Below are positions 44,101 to 57,600 of a stretch of DNA of 64,000 bases, piece by piece. How positions within the stretch are numbered: the first letter of the stretch is position 1; every line of letters starts with the position of its first letter. The stretch is from Celoporthe dispersa (Eukaryota; Ascomycota; Sordariomycetes; Diaporthales; Cryphonectriaceae). Both the position numbers and the translations under genes were made by a program. The DNA is taken from the NCBI GenBank assembly GCA_016584495.1, contig WAID01000006.1, forward strand, positions 744,001 through 808,000. Direction: 5' to 3'. A model generated the notes under the pieces. It made no database searches. It was not told the origin of the DNA and saw nothing but the letters and a program-made list of their open reading frames with translations.

Positions 44101-47100
44101 ATGGTTTCCCATCCTTCATGCCTCTGATCGATGGCACTGAGCAAGACCTTACGAAGCTGTCCCCACTGGTTGTCCAGCTTGGGCTTTGCAGCTTCGAGAT
44201 GGCTCTCGCCAGGTTGTGGGAGTCGTGGGGCATCAAGCCCAGCGTCGTTCTTGGCCACAGCCTTGGTGAGTACGCTGCTCTTAATGCTGCGGGTGTTCTT
44301 TCTTCGAGCGACACCATATACCTTGTGGGTGTTCGTGCCAAACTTCTCATGGAGAGGTGCACTTCATTCACGCATGCCATGCTCGCCGTTCAAGGCGCTG
44401 TTGATGCCGTCAAGGAGTCTCTCGGAGATCAAGCCCATGGCATCACTATTGCCTGCATCAATGGTCCTCGTGAGACCGTGCTCGCTGGCGAGGCTACACA
44501 GATGGCTGAGATGTCTTCTCGGCTGAGTAGCGCCGGTTTCAAGTGCACGCAGCTCACAGTGCCCTTTGCCTTCCACTCTGCTCAGGTCGAGCCCATACTA
44601 GACGAGTTTGAAGAGCTCGCCCAGACGGTCACCTTTCGAGCTCCCAAACTTCCCGTCGTCTCACCTCTGCTGGGGAAAGTGATCGAGGTTGAGCCCATCA
44701 ACCCGGCCTACCTGCGCAAGCACGCTCGCGAGGCTGTCGACTTCCTTGGCGGTATCGTATACGCACAACAGTCTGCAGTCATTGACGAGAAGACCGTCTG
44801 GCTTGAAGTCGGACCACATCCGATCTGTGCGAACATGATCAAGGCTGCTTTTGGTGCTACTACCGTAGCTGTGCCCAGTGTTCGCCGCAACGAGACACCC
44901 TACAAGACGCTGAGCTCTTCCCTCTGCACGCTTCACTCATCAGGCCTGAAAATCGACTGGAATGAGTTCCACCGTGACTTCGCGGGCTCTGTTCGTATCT
45001 TGGACCTTCCCAGCTACTCCTTCGACGAGAAGAACTACTGGCTGCAGTACACTGGCGACTGGTGTATCACAAAGAATCGTGCTGCTCTGGCGGCAGCTAC
45101 CAATGTCGTGACTGAGCCTACAAAGCCGCAGCTTTCCACTACTTCTGTGCAGAAGGTCGTCAGCGAAGAAGTCAAGGGTGACATCGCTATCGTCGAGATC
45201 GAGTCCAACCTATCTCGCGAGGATTTACGCCTCGTCGTCTCTGGACACATGGTCAACGGTGCCCCGCTATGCCCTTCGACTCTGTATGGCGATATGGCCA
45301 TGACTGTGGCCGACTATGCATACAAGCTAGTCCGTCCCAATGCTGATAAAATCGGCTGCAACGTCGGTCACATGGAGGTCCCAAAGACGCTCATCTTTGA
45401 CGAGACCCTTGAGAGACATATCCTCAGGCTCAAGGTCACGGCCAACGTCGCCACTGGTAAGGCTGATTGTTCATGGTCCACTGGCGAGGGAGCCGGGAAG
45501 ACCGAGCATGCCATCTGCCAAGTTTCCTATGGAAACACCGATGAGTGGGCCGGTGAATTTGACCGTGCCGACTACCTCATCAAGGGCCGCATCGAAGCCT
45601 TGAAATCAGCGGAGAAGGCTGGAAAAGTCTCAAAGATTGGACGCGGCTTGGCCTACAAGCTTTTTGCGGCGTTTGTTGACTATGGACCCCGATATCGTGG
45701 CATGGAGGAGGTCATTATTGACAGTGAGACCTGCGAAGCCACCGCTAAGGTTGTCTTCCAGACTTCCGAGAAGGACGGAAGCTATTTCTTCAGCCCGTTC
45801 TGGATGGACAGCTTGTGCCACATCTCAGGCTTCATCGTCAACGGCACAGATGCTGTCGATTCACGCGAGCAGGTCTTCATCTCCCACGGCTGGGGCTCCA
45901 TGAGGTTCATTGAGACGCCCGTCTCGAGCAAGACATACCAAACGTACATCCGCATGCAACTCGTGAAGGGGACAAAGATAATGTCCGGTGATGCTTACAT
46001 CTTCGACGACGGTAGACTCATCGGGATCGCTGGTGATATCCGCTTCCAGTCCATCCCTCGCAAGATTCTCAACATGGTTCTTCCACCTCGTGGCGCCGCT
46101 GCTGCCACCGCACAGGTCGGTCGTGCACCTGTGGCTTCAGCTATCAAGACGGGTCCGAAGAGTGCGCCTGTTAAGCCCGCCAAACACAAGAAGATGCTCA
46201 CCACCTCGAACATCTCCCAGGTGAACAAGAAGCTCACGTCCGTCGTTTCTCAGGTGATGGAGATTCTGGCCAAGGAAGTTGGGGTGAGCGATGATGAGCT
46301 CGCCGACAACATTGCATTCGCGGACCTGGGCGTCGACTCCCTCATGGGCTTGACTGTCTCGGGCCGCCTTCGCGAGGATCTGGACCTGGACATCAGTTCT
46401 CACGTGTTCATGGAGTATCCTACGATCCGTGCCTTCAAGTCCCACCTGCAGAAGTTTGAGAAGCCTGGAGGAGCCCGAGACTCCTCGTCATCTGACTCCA
46501 ATGACTCCTATTCTGAGGCTGAAGAGACACCTGACCTGATGGAGATGGACTCTGACGTTACTACCCCTGATAACGAGAGCAACTCGGACGAATACTTGAA
46601 GCCTGAAAAAGATCACAATGGCGATCTACAGGTAGCCGTGCGGGAGGCTATCGCTTCGGAGATGGGTGTCGATGTTGAGGAGATCATTGCAGCTCCAGAC
46701 TTGGCCGACCTTGGCATGGACTCCCTGATGAGCCTGACCATCTTGGGCAATCTGCGCGAGAGAACGGGTCTCGACATTCCGTCTGACCTCTTCCTTTCCA
46801 ACCCATCACTCAAGCATGTCGAGAGAGCCCTGGGCATCTCTGAAGCAGCGAAAAAGCCGTCACTCACCAAACCCGTCTCTGCGCCAAAGCCTGCTGCCGC
46901 CCCGAAGCAGGTCAAGTTCGACGAATCATTGTCAACGTCGGGCGGGAGGGTACTGCCTCCGTCTATGGTTGCAGCCAGCATTATAAAGCCACCTCGCCCC
47001 AGCCGTATAGTCGACGATTACCCTAATCGCAAGGCTTCCTCAGTTCTTCTGCAAGGCAGCCACCGTAACGCCACCAAGAACCTCTTTATGATTCCGGACG

Positions 47101-47866
47101 GCAGTGGAAGCGCAACCTCATACACAGAAATCTCTGATATTTCACCCCACTGGGCTGTCTGGGGGCTCTTCTCCCCATTTATGAAGACACCTGAAGAATA
47201 CAAGTGTGGTGTGTATGGTATGGCCGCCAAGTTCATCGAGGAGATGAAGCGACGCCAGCCCAAGGGACCATACAACCTAGCTGGGTGGTCTGCAGGCGGG
47301 GTCATTTCCTACGAGATCGTGGTCCAGCTGACGCAAGCCGGCGAGCGCGTTGACAACCTCATCGTCATCGACGCACCCTGTCCTATCATCATCGAGCCCC
47401 TCCCCAGGAGCCTTCACGCATGGTTTGCCAGCATCGGTCTTCTCGGCGATGGTGACCAGAAGAAGATTCCCGAGTGGCTTCTTCCGCACTTTGCGGCGTC
47501 GGTCACCGCACTCAGCAACTACACCGCCGAGCCGATCCCCACAGACAAGTGTCCTAACGTCATGGCCATCTGGTGCGAGGACGGCGTGTGCCACCTGCCC
47601 ACCGATCCAAGGCCGGATCCCTACCCTACCGGACACGCGCTGTTCCTGCTCGACAACAGAACCGACTTTGGTCCCAACCTCTGGGATGAGTATCTTGACC
47701 TCAAGAAGATGAGGATGAGGCATATGCCAGGGAACCACTTCTCGATGATGCATGGTGACTATGTGAGTTGCTTGTCAAGTTTTCCTCGTCTGCGCTGCCG
47801 GTCATGCTAACATTGATCTCACAGGCGAAGCAACTTGGTTCCTTGATGCGTGAGGCTCTGCTGTAG
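41153..47866 (+). CDS. Non-reducing polyketide synthase, melanin/naphthopyrone type (SAT-KS-AT-PT-ACP-ACP-TE)
   Basis: Iterative non-reducing type I PKS of 2183 residues. Exons are 41153-41445, 41494-41791, 41844-47762 and 47825-47866, all GT-AG. The starter-unit domain carries GLCSG with Cys121. The ketosynthase begins at KLAIVGMAGRFP near residue 386, with Cys555 (DTACSSS), His690 (VEMHGTGTQ) and His733 (ANVGHGEA). The acyltransferase has Ser1003 in GHSLGEY. The product-template domain has His1332 (SGHMVNGAPLCPSTLY) and Asp1519 (WMDSLCHISGF). Two carrier domains have Ser1696 (LGVDSLMGL) and Ser1824 (LGMDSLMSL). The thioesterase/Claisen cyclase has Ser2013 (GWSAGG). All active residues are present and the long exon has no frame break. 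This architecture and sequence fit synthases of tetrahydroxynaphthalene or YWA1-type precursors of DHN melanin. The nearby reductase favours tetrahydroxynaphthalene. Confidence 0.93.
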
Positions 47867-50800
47867 GGGGTCGGTCATAGACCTTCACCAGAACATGGAT
47901 AGACCGTTATGAATACAATGCGGAGCACCTGACTGCCAGCGTTTTCCCTGGTTTCCTTTCCTCTTCTTCTCGTTTGAATGTCCACCCACGAAGCTACGTG
48001 TGTATCGTCGTGAGAGCAATTCGTATCTACCATCCACCTATTTCTTTTTTCCCATCATTTCATTCTCTTAGCTCGGTCATTGCATTCATACTGGAAAGAA
48101 CATACAGGAATGTTCAACGCTTTCTTTTAGTTGTTGGTTTTAGACGGAATTACGATGTCGGGATTGCGAGGCCTAATGAGGAGGCCAATGTGCTTTTCAC
48201 TTGAATTGATAGAATTATGGAAGACAATTCTTCCTCGAGCATGACCTTACAGTGACATTGAGAACTTTGGATGTGTCTCCAAACATGAGGTATGTTGCTG
48301 TATGACTGCTTCTATCATATCTCTTGGATTTGGAAAGTATAAGTATCTATTAATCATTGAGTATGCTAATGTCTTTGCGGTCTACTTATAGCCTCGCATT
48401 ATCGCAAATGGTGCACGGGTGTCATGATGCTACAAACGTATTTCAATGAGAATTATTCGGACGCGATCAACTTTGGAAAACCCAACCGAATTCTTGTATT
48501 TATCTCGAAATGTCCGGACTAACTTTCAACGGCCGGTCTTGAGGGTTCCTTTGAATATGGAAGTCAGGAATGAGGCATCACAACGGCCTTCCTGAGCCAT
48601 CAAAAGATGATGTATAGAATAGGAAGCGAATCAACAATTTAATCACTTTCGTCTATAAATGAGAACCTTAACCATCCGGTGCTGGCCTTCGGAGGAAAGC
48701 GGAGCCCGAACTACGGCAAGAGACCTCGCACAAACTCGGGTTTGTTAGTATATAAAGGAGGCTGCATTGAAAGCGGGGAGAGAGAAACAAGACGCTTCTA
48801 CAAGGGTGACGATTACCAACAAGTAAATACTCTACGAGATGAAAGCCATATCTTTTTTTCCCCCTTTATTTCATGCACAGCCTCTGCATAGGTGAAGCTG
48901 GCTGGGCCTTTGGAATGGTTTGTTCGGCGGATCCAACCGACCTGCAGATGTTGTCGTCGAATGCATGCATAGCAGAGACACGAGGGCGGTCGAGCCAAGC
49001 CCGGGTACACTGAGGTAGATTGATTGTGAGAGGTGCCCAAGGTGTGTGCTGTTGGCGTGCGACCTTCATCCAATATCACAGGCTTGCATGGCGCCGTCCA
49101 TGGGTTCGACAATACGAAATATGGTAAGCCACGTCGGGACACGCCATGTCTCAGCTAAGGCCCAACCCGTCCATATTGGGAAAGAGAACGATTTTGTTCT
49201 CCTTCTCTAGCCGTTGTGTTGACACCGAGAGGCCGCGACCCGTTGAGCTCCCGACGTCCAAGAGTCATGAGCTGCTGTTCTCGTCCAGGCCGCTCAAAGG
49301 GCAGGACATCTTGCAGCGGAAGGGCCATAGAACAGCTGGAGTCAATGATGGAGCGAATCCTGAGCTCGTGCGTGAAAGAGCCATCGACAGAGACTCGGTG
49401 GGTTGTACGACTGGTTAAAGATAGTTACGGTATTCTCTCGATAGTCCACTGCCAGGAGTTCAACACCTGCGCGGCCATTGGTTTTTCAGCTTCCACGAGA
49501 CTTGCCGTGTCCTTACCATGTCCTTGCTTGGATGCTCAATTGGGGAGCAGCGTCATGCGCATATCCGACTTGTACAGCCAAACTCATGTCTCAGACAGCC
49601 ATTTTAGGAATCTTTCAGAGACAGCGCCTGCAAGCTCTTGATCGGCTGTGCCACGCAAAAAGAAGAGTCGAGCTGCTACACCCAAGATACACACCGCTGG
49701 TCTTGCGCAGGGGCTCCCGGGCGGGGATCCGTGGAACTTCTGAGAGCAGCGTAATGATCTGCCCTTGCCTAGAGAATCCCATCTGCAACTTGGCAGTGCT
49801 CTGAGTAGGTGTCGTTTTGGTGTGTGAAGAACAACAGTGGAGGGAAGTAACGATGTCGTCGGATTTAAGTTTTTGCAGGGGGGCAAGCCAGCCGATATGA
49901 CACGCTGTTAGTGGTAGCTGCCAATACTGTGTGGGGCTCTTAACACCCCCTAGCCCTGCTCTAAGCAGTAAGCACATTCCCTTGGAGCGAAGCAAAGAGA
50001 AGAGTGCACGCCTTCTTCAACCTCTCGTCAAGGCACACAAACCCTCTCTCGGATTCTGTTCTATTGCATCGCGCATGACAGCGTGAGACTCCCTCACTAC
50101 TAGCCATGCTGGTATCGTACCCGCTGGAAATATAGGCGTCGCCTGCGCGACACGAACGGGCATTCCGAGGTTGGACGACAGGCCACGTCCCCACAGCCTC
50201 GGAAGCACTTCGAAGCTTTTGTGCGTCGAGTTCCCTGCGCATGTCTCTCCCTTCCTCCCTTCCTCCCTCTCTCTGGATGGAGATACGACTTGTCGACCGC
50301 CAGGCCGTATGAGCCGACCCCTCGCTCTACCTGGAACCGCTCGAGCACCATGGTCACTGTGCGTCGACTGTACAGCACCGCACGGCGTGGATGTCCTGGC
50401 CTCACTCCCCCCTTCCTTGGGTGGGCCTAAGCTGTCAACGACAAGCACATCAGTGGGATGGTACCATGGGTGTAGCGGCAGTACCCCTGCGACAGACACC
50501 CACCTCGATGCAGGTCTCTGCGGCTTGAGGACAGAAGCGTCCTACAGCAGCAGGTCGAGGGTGACACGCTCCGAGCAGCCTTGGGCTGGTCGGTGGCCGG
50601 GACGTTACGTGTGCAGCCAAGGCAATTCGAGAGGTATCTACCTCAACATGTTGGCCGACATGCGGCCTCCACTACCAACCCTTTGCATGCGCCCTGGCTC
50701 TGTCGCCAGCCTACTCTCGCGAGGTTTCGATTATGCAGTAGCACGAGGACGATGCGGTCTTAGCTGCGGCAAGAGTGGAGCCCGGCTGCAGATACCTATG

Positions 50801-53231
50801 CCTAAACCTGCTCTGCCTGATGGTATCCAAGGTGGGTGGCCAGACGCTTCGGCGGATCTGATGGTCCGGGTGCGTGTGAGGCGACAGGCACTTTCTCTCT
50901 CTCTCTCTCTCTCTTTCTTTCTGGGGAGACTCGACAGTTCCCCAGCTCAGATTCCCAATGTTCACTCACCACGGGATGCGAAATTTGTATTGTTTTTCTC
51001 CTCTCACGGCCTGCTTGGCTAGTGGAGGCTTATCAGAGCACGGAGCCCTCTTTCGGGACCGGACAGGCCGGGTTCAGACGCGCTGACATGCTGGTAGACC
51101 ACTTGCCAGCCTATAAAAGCGAGGATACAAGGGCCGATTAGCCACGGGAGTAATATCGCTTCAGGACCGTCCGCATCTCTCAACATTGGACACGTCCAAG
51201 ATATCGCTAGGCAGATGCGCCTAGCAAGGAGAATTGTTCAGACGATATGGGGTCAACACTTCCTGTTCTTGGTGCACAGGCCCCTCCCCCTCTGAACCCT
51301 CGCCGCCTCGGCCTCGGAACGCTGGTATCCTTGAGTGTGCGTGAAGTCTGCGTGTTTACGTTGCTGCACCACACAGACGTCATTGATATCATTGCTGAAG
51401 ACCTGCAGAATGCTGTATGATTCCCAGTGGCATCGAACAAACTTCCCAAGGCAATGGTCTGATCTCGTGGGCGGGTTATGCCGAGTCACTTCTCTGCAGT
51501 GTCCCCGGCGCATGCCCGAGCACAGCGCTGGTATGCACCGTCTGGCGTCGAGAACGCATGGAGGGCGTCTTGTGAAAGAGGGGTCATCATCCCTACGTAT
51601 TGTCCCACGGCTCCCGTCGTCTCACCGTGGCTGCATTGTTATTTGCTGATATCCCAAATAGGAAACACCGGCCAGGTCGATCCACACTGCGCGGTGGGGA
51701 GATCATACAGCAGACACGCTATAGGCTTCTCAGGTCTAAGAGCGTGGATCGTTCAATGGAAGGCAGGGCGTCGGAATTATCAGCGATGCGAGTCGACCAC
51801 GGAATCAAACCAATCGCAAGGGGACGGCTTCTTTTGTCAGCCCCAAGCGCACTATGTTAGCAGAAAAACCAGGATCGGCAGAGCTGCAAGGAAGCAGTTC
51901 GCTTTCTCCCAGCTAGGCTGCCTCCTCCCCCTTCACCACACCATAATACCATTGTGGGAACATCTCCGGGGGCCTCCCAGTCGCCGACCCCGGGTCCTCT
52001 CGATGTCGATCACTTCTCCCCGCGAGGTACAAACACGCCTGCTCTTAGCCTTGCGGTACCATCTCGCAAAACTGCGACAACGGATCCCTGAGTATCGGGA
52101 TGGCGACGCATGACCTGAATCCATGCACCCTGCAGAGGACGACGGCACGGATGAACCCCGACTATTATTCCCAAGATCGCACCCTCTGTCCACCCTCTCT
52201 GAACTACCCATTTTGAGAGCTCCTTGTGCTCCTATACCGCATGTCTATCCCTCAGACGCACAAAGAAACTCCGCCTGTGCCAAGGGACCGCTGCACCGAG
52301 CTCATCAACATCTCCTTGCTATTTCAGCTCCCAGACAAGGGGATGACGGTAACAGCACCTCGATATTTCCTCGGCCGTATTCGCTCCCCAGGATGAACTG
52401 ATGGTCTCGAGGCTTGGTATTCCTCCATAGATCCGGCACCTCTCTTCTTCTCAACACCTCCCTCTCGATTTTCGAGGCATAACGCGAGTGGCCAACTGCC
52501 CCTCCCCCTCCCCCAACGCTCCACTGCCGGGTGGTTAGAGCTAGATGCGAGGGCAAACGCCTTCGCGTCATAGAGCCAAGAACTATCGTATCCGTCTTTG
52601 TTAATCAGCTGCCACCTTTGCTCGGTTCAATCTCCATAGGCTGTCCATCGGGTTCAACCTTTCTCGGATTTGTTCATGTCAGTCCGGGAGTCTGGCCGAA
52701 CACTCAGCATTATCCCTGCGCACAGACTGCGTAGCAGGTGCGCCAGTTCTCATCCGGGATCTCCAGACTTTCCCACACAGGACACAACCTCTGACTACGG
52801 ACTCGGCACCTAGTCCCATTCCGAGCCGCTCGCTGTTTTTAAAGTCTCCTCAGATCATTTTTACCTATAGCTAGTCCGCACCGTCCTCGGCACGTATAGC
52901 AACGTCCAGAGAGGCCCAAGACAGCCGTACCTCCTCCCGGCTGTGTCTCATCAACGACTTTACTCCCTGCGCCCTTGTTCAGGCCCAACTTCTCGGGCTT
53001 GATACCGCGCATGCCGATCACAAACAAGTACGTCTTGGCTTCTGCATACTGTGCCACTTTCCAAGAGCGGCACACTTTCACACCTCTCCGGGGCCTTAGT
53101 CGCCATTACGGATCTCTCATTTGTATTTTTCATCTTCTTCCCTCCGGACACTCGAGGCTGTTCTCAATCTCACGACGTGCACTCAGAAAATCTGCATTCC
53201 TCCTGTTCATCACTCCCTGAGCCCTGAAGCA
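47867..53231. other. Gene-poor stretch of 5.4 kb between PKS and regulator
   Basis: No gene is recognised on either strand. Frames up to about 280 codons (for example near 50171-51022) have no domains and run through a (TC) tract at 50893-50914. TATA-like TATAAAAG elements occur near 51113 but no gene follows. The last 100 bases form the leader of the zinc cluster regulator. Confidence 0.5.
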
Positions 53232-54601
53232 ATGGCTGCTGCCAGCAAGCCACGTCAGCCCCGACTTCGTGCGTCTTGCGATGGGTGCTTCCTCGCAAAG
53301 GTCAAGTGCTCCAAGGCACGGCCAATATGCTCCAGATGCCTCACCTGTGGCATAGAGTGTCGCTACTCGCCGTCTAGCAGGGCGGGCAAGCCCAAGGCTT
53401 CGGATACTGCAAAACATCAGCATCAGCAGCCAACCCCCGACCTGAGCGGGCTCTCGCCGATCCTGAACGAAGGCATGGTGTACACGGTCGATGCGGGCAT
53501 GGCTGGTGTCTACCCAGTCGAACCGAGCTGGACAACACCGCCCAGCAGCATTGACGGAACCTTGAGCAGAAGCCAGTCAATATCCTCGGGCATGACCTTT
53601 ATCGGTGTCGACAACACCCCATCGACGACCATCGACCCCGCCAGCCTCTCTGGGGGTATCTACAGCCCCATACTGTCATGGACTCCTCCGAACGACATCT
53701 CCCCGAGCTTCACCGAACCACCAGGATCGACCATGATGCCAGTCGCCCACAGTCGGTCCCAGTCCTACGACATGAACAATAACGTCATGGGTTGGATGGA
53801 TACAAGCAGTCCGGAAGTGTTGTCCTTCAACCAGGTCTCGACACCTCCGCAGGTGAGCCACGCTCACTTTCCCAGTCCAATGCCGACCCCGAACGCCAGA
53901 TCTCTTCCAGCAAGGCCGAAGCCCACCCCGGTCAACTCGAGTGTCGGGTCCTGCACGTGCTTCACAGTCTGCCTGCAATCCCTGCAGGCCCTCCATAACG
54001 CCTCATCTCCCACGCCGCCTCCATTCGACCTGGTCTTGTCACTCAACCGCAAAGCAGTGGAGGGCTGTGCAGCGATGCTAGGTTAAGCTCCCTTTCCGCC
54101 CACCCCTGACTGCGCGATGGTGCCAGAAAGACTGACTGTTCTGCAGCTTGTACGAGATGCATGAGCCGCTCTGGTACACATACTGCCGCCATGCTGCTAG
54201 CTACAGTCCTCGGCACGATCACGGTCTTCTACAAGGAGGCCTCCCTCACGCATTTCGACCAGGCAGCCTCAGCAGAGGGTGTTGCTGCTGCCACGCCAGT
54301 CTCAGCCCCGACAACCGTGTGCAGTGCTGGCAGTATCCCAGGACTGGGAGTGACTCTTGGCGCCTACACCGTCAATGTGGAGGACAGCAGATGGCTGGAG
54401 CTCGAGATCCTAGCGCGGGAGCTTCGGAAGCTGGAGGAGGTCTACACGAGCTTCCGAGAGGTGTGCTCAGACCTGTCTGAAGACCCCGAGGTCAGCAAGG
54501 CCATGATCAGTTATCTCGGCCAGAGCCTTGGGTCTACCATGCAGGTGGTCACACATCGGAAGGGGAGACGTGGAATGTTGACGAGGGGAGTGTGGCACTA
54601 A
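53232..54601 (+). CDS. Zn2Cys6 transcription factor with AflR-type C-terminal domain
   Basis: Likely pathway-specific regulator of 434 residues. The Zn2Cys6 binuclear cluster is at residues 16-43 (CDGCFLAKVKC, then CSRC and C before RYSP; cysteines 16, 19, 26, 33, 36 and 43). This matches the AflR/monodictyphenone-type cluster with YSP after the last Cys. A Ser/Pro-rich middle follows. The second half begins with CTCFTVCLQSLQALHNAS and FDLVLSLNRKAVEGC, then spliced to CTRCMSRSGTHTAAMLLATV, the conserved start of the aflatoxin-regulator domain. Exons are 53232-54081 and 54147-54601 (GTTAAG...GCAG). The start at 53232 (GCAATGGCT) removes 37 unlikely residues of the longer frame. No dimerising coiled coil is obvious. 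Position 5.4 kb from the PKS suggests it controls the melanin genes; this is inference. Confidence 0.9.
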
Positions 54602-57600
54602 CCCATGCTACCCCACGGGGCTGAACCGGGTCTCCCGAGATGCATGCTGCAGCTGCGCACTACAGCATGCGCCCTCCCTTGGGCTTGGATGGGTTTTCTC
54701 CACATTCCTTTTTTTCCTTTTTTTTCTCACACCAATCTTTTCCCTCTTCGTTCTCTTCTTTCTCTTGGGCATTACGATTGAACGATGTCCCATGACAACA
54801 TCCATACACACGCAGTCAGCACATGCGACGCTGTTGGACGACCGCACGTTAACGATAACAATCATCTGAACCGAGAAGGCCTGCCCATCAACCAGACCAG
54901 AGCACGGATCAACAGGGGCACTTTGTGGACGCGTGTAGCGAGCAGCCGGTAACACTACCACGCGGGACCTAGGAGTTACAGAAGCAGGCTCACGAGCAGG
55001 ATGGGGAAATTCAGCCCGCGTATAGACAGAGTACAATTGGGGGCTTTGGGACGCCGCAAGTGGTCGCACTCTTAGGAGGCGGAACATTTTACGGCAAAAG
55101 CATCGACTCTATGGGATTAGCTGGTATAGATCTGTGTTTCTTGTTTTTCTTCCTAAACACGAAGGTCTCGCCACGATGCGGACAGGGGACGGCTCCTTCA
55201 AGCTGTCCGTCATCCTTCACATTGCACAGCACAAGCTTGGTCCATTCGGCATCTACTGCCGTGCCCTCAGATGGGCGAGAGTTTAGCACACCCTACCCTA
55301 TGTGCCGGGTCCTTTTGTGTATCACTACATCTAATAACTCTAGAATAATTATCATTTCTGTGCTGTGCCGGCGACCTCAACCCAGTCTCGGGCTCTACCC
55401 TGTGGTTATCTGCATGCTGTGAAAGGCATTGCGGCACTATTGGATGACCATGATGCAGCGTCACCGAAGGATTTTAGAACGCCCAGTCCCATTATCCTTC
55501 CCTGGCTACGCTGCTGAGGAGGGTGTGGTTTCTGCCGCCGCGGCGGATTGCTCGGCTCTTTCGCATCCTCTCTCTCTCTCTCTGTCTTTCTTCTCTAAGA
55601 AACCAAAAGTACCGGAGGTTCCGAATAAGGGTCCTACTTACTTCGGGCCCTCCATCCCTTCCCCGGAAGGACGTCTGCCTCGAGGTTGCATCATGGACCC
55701 ATGGACCAAGTGGAGATGTCCGGGCGCTGAAGACGGGTCTGTTGGAGCGAAGATATATCTTTGAGGCTAAACGTTACTAGACGGGAGACCAAGCCTCCCG
55801 GTCCGCGCTGGGGGTGCCTATGAGCTAATCCGTTTCCCGCTGCGTGCCAGGCGGCCGAATGGGGAAGACTCGGTCTCTATGTAGGTCACGATAAACCCAG
55901 AGCGTAGAGTAGGGTCTTTGTCTCTATCCCGTATACGAGGGCTTATTGGGTAATAGGGTTTCGAGGGGAGGGGGGTGATTCACATGCGCGGGTCTCTACA
56001 CTGGCCGGGAGCAAGTGTCAACGGGAAGTCGAGGTTGTGAGCGACGGAGGATGATGTGTTTGACCTTGTAACAGGTTGCTCCATAAGATTCGGGTTTACT
56101 CCGACCGGTTGGCTCATAAGTTGATATCTCCCGCGCCTCTGACACATATCTTATTTACAGGTTGTCCCCTAGCAAATAGACCACTGACAGAGCGTCACCT
56201 TATTCACCGAGCAGACTTGGAGTAACCTCAAAGGGGTATAACATTGAGCCTTCACCAAGACAAAAAAAGTCCCCAAGGGCCTGGATTGGTTCATATGCGG
56301 GCTCTCCCATGCCAGGCTAGTGAGCCGTTCCAGCTGAAGGAACCACCCAGATACTCATAATATCTCTATAATATACGTACTATATATCTTTCCTATAGCC
56401 TTGGAGCGTGTTCGCGCCAGCCACCCGCTTCCCTCTCCCTCCAACACAAACACACTAAGATCTCTGACGCGCGCATCCCAAAACCTTGGACAGCTGCAAC
56501 CACCACAAGCTCGGAGCCCAAGGGACTGAGACCGGCTGGCTGCTCATATTAGATACTCCTCTCGTGGAAAGAGACCGACATGCGTAGCACGCCGTGGGTT
56601 TAAAGGGATTGGCGCCCATGCCTTGTTTCTAACCATGATTGTCGGCGCTTCTTTGTCTTGGGTGCTGAGACACTTCTAGAAGGGAAAAGAAGCCGGTTTT
56701 TTAGTTGTTTGTATCGCCTGTCGGCGTTCTGATTCCAGCTGAAGGGTATGCGTCCGGGTGAATAGCATCATGTAACATGCCATCCCCTCCCGCGATTTCC
56801 ATACGTCCCACCTCTCTCTTGCATATCATCTGCAGCTACGGACTAGAGATCGGCCTCCTCCTGGGGAGTGGGGGTGGTGGTTTGTGGTGGGGGGAAGTTT
56901 CGGAGGTGTAAGTAGAACTCAATGCAAAATATTAAATGTGTAAGTCCTACGGGACAGACTTGTCCTCCGTAATCAGGCTTAGGACGTAATGATGTTGATG
57001 CATGTCCGAGCAGGCAGCAACTTGCCGTTTCATTGGAGCCGAGGCACCCTGCTACAGAAAGGCAGCGTCGAACCGCAACCGGATTGACTTTAGAGGCAAT
57101 AATGCACAGTACGCAGCACCTCAAGAAGTTCTAGGAAAATAATTTCACCAGTAGACTTAAGTTTCATGACTGAGTTTCCTTTGACACTGCGGATACGTAT
57201 TGGCTCTTGGTCTAGGGATTGTTGACAACGTCAGGCTGCAGCTGATCACAAGCCGAGAGCTCACGCGCAAAGTAAAGCCATGATCAGAGACTGCGGGCAG
57301 TATGCAGTACGGCTTATCGCCTGGAGACATGAGTTAATACGTTATCATAGGATCTTGCAGAGTGGCTCTTGCTGGAGGTGGGCACAGCTCTGCTGCCGCC
57401 GCTGCAGCGCATTTGTGAGCGCGACATCCGGTGGTGACAAGACCACCTCACAAAAGAACCAGCGGCCCGATAATAACATCTCTCGTCTTATGTCAAGAGC
57501 TATCAAGACCTGAAAGTCAACCTCCGCCGTACCGCGACCTTGAAAGATATTGACCTACTGCAGCGCTAATGGATTCTGCAGACATGATCCGCGGATATAT

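Noticed and set aside
50171..51022. Plus-strand frame of 283 codons between PKS and regulator
   Set aside because: No recognisable domain, runs through a TC tract, and codon use does not resemble the neighbouring genes.
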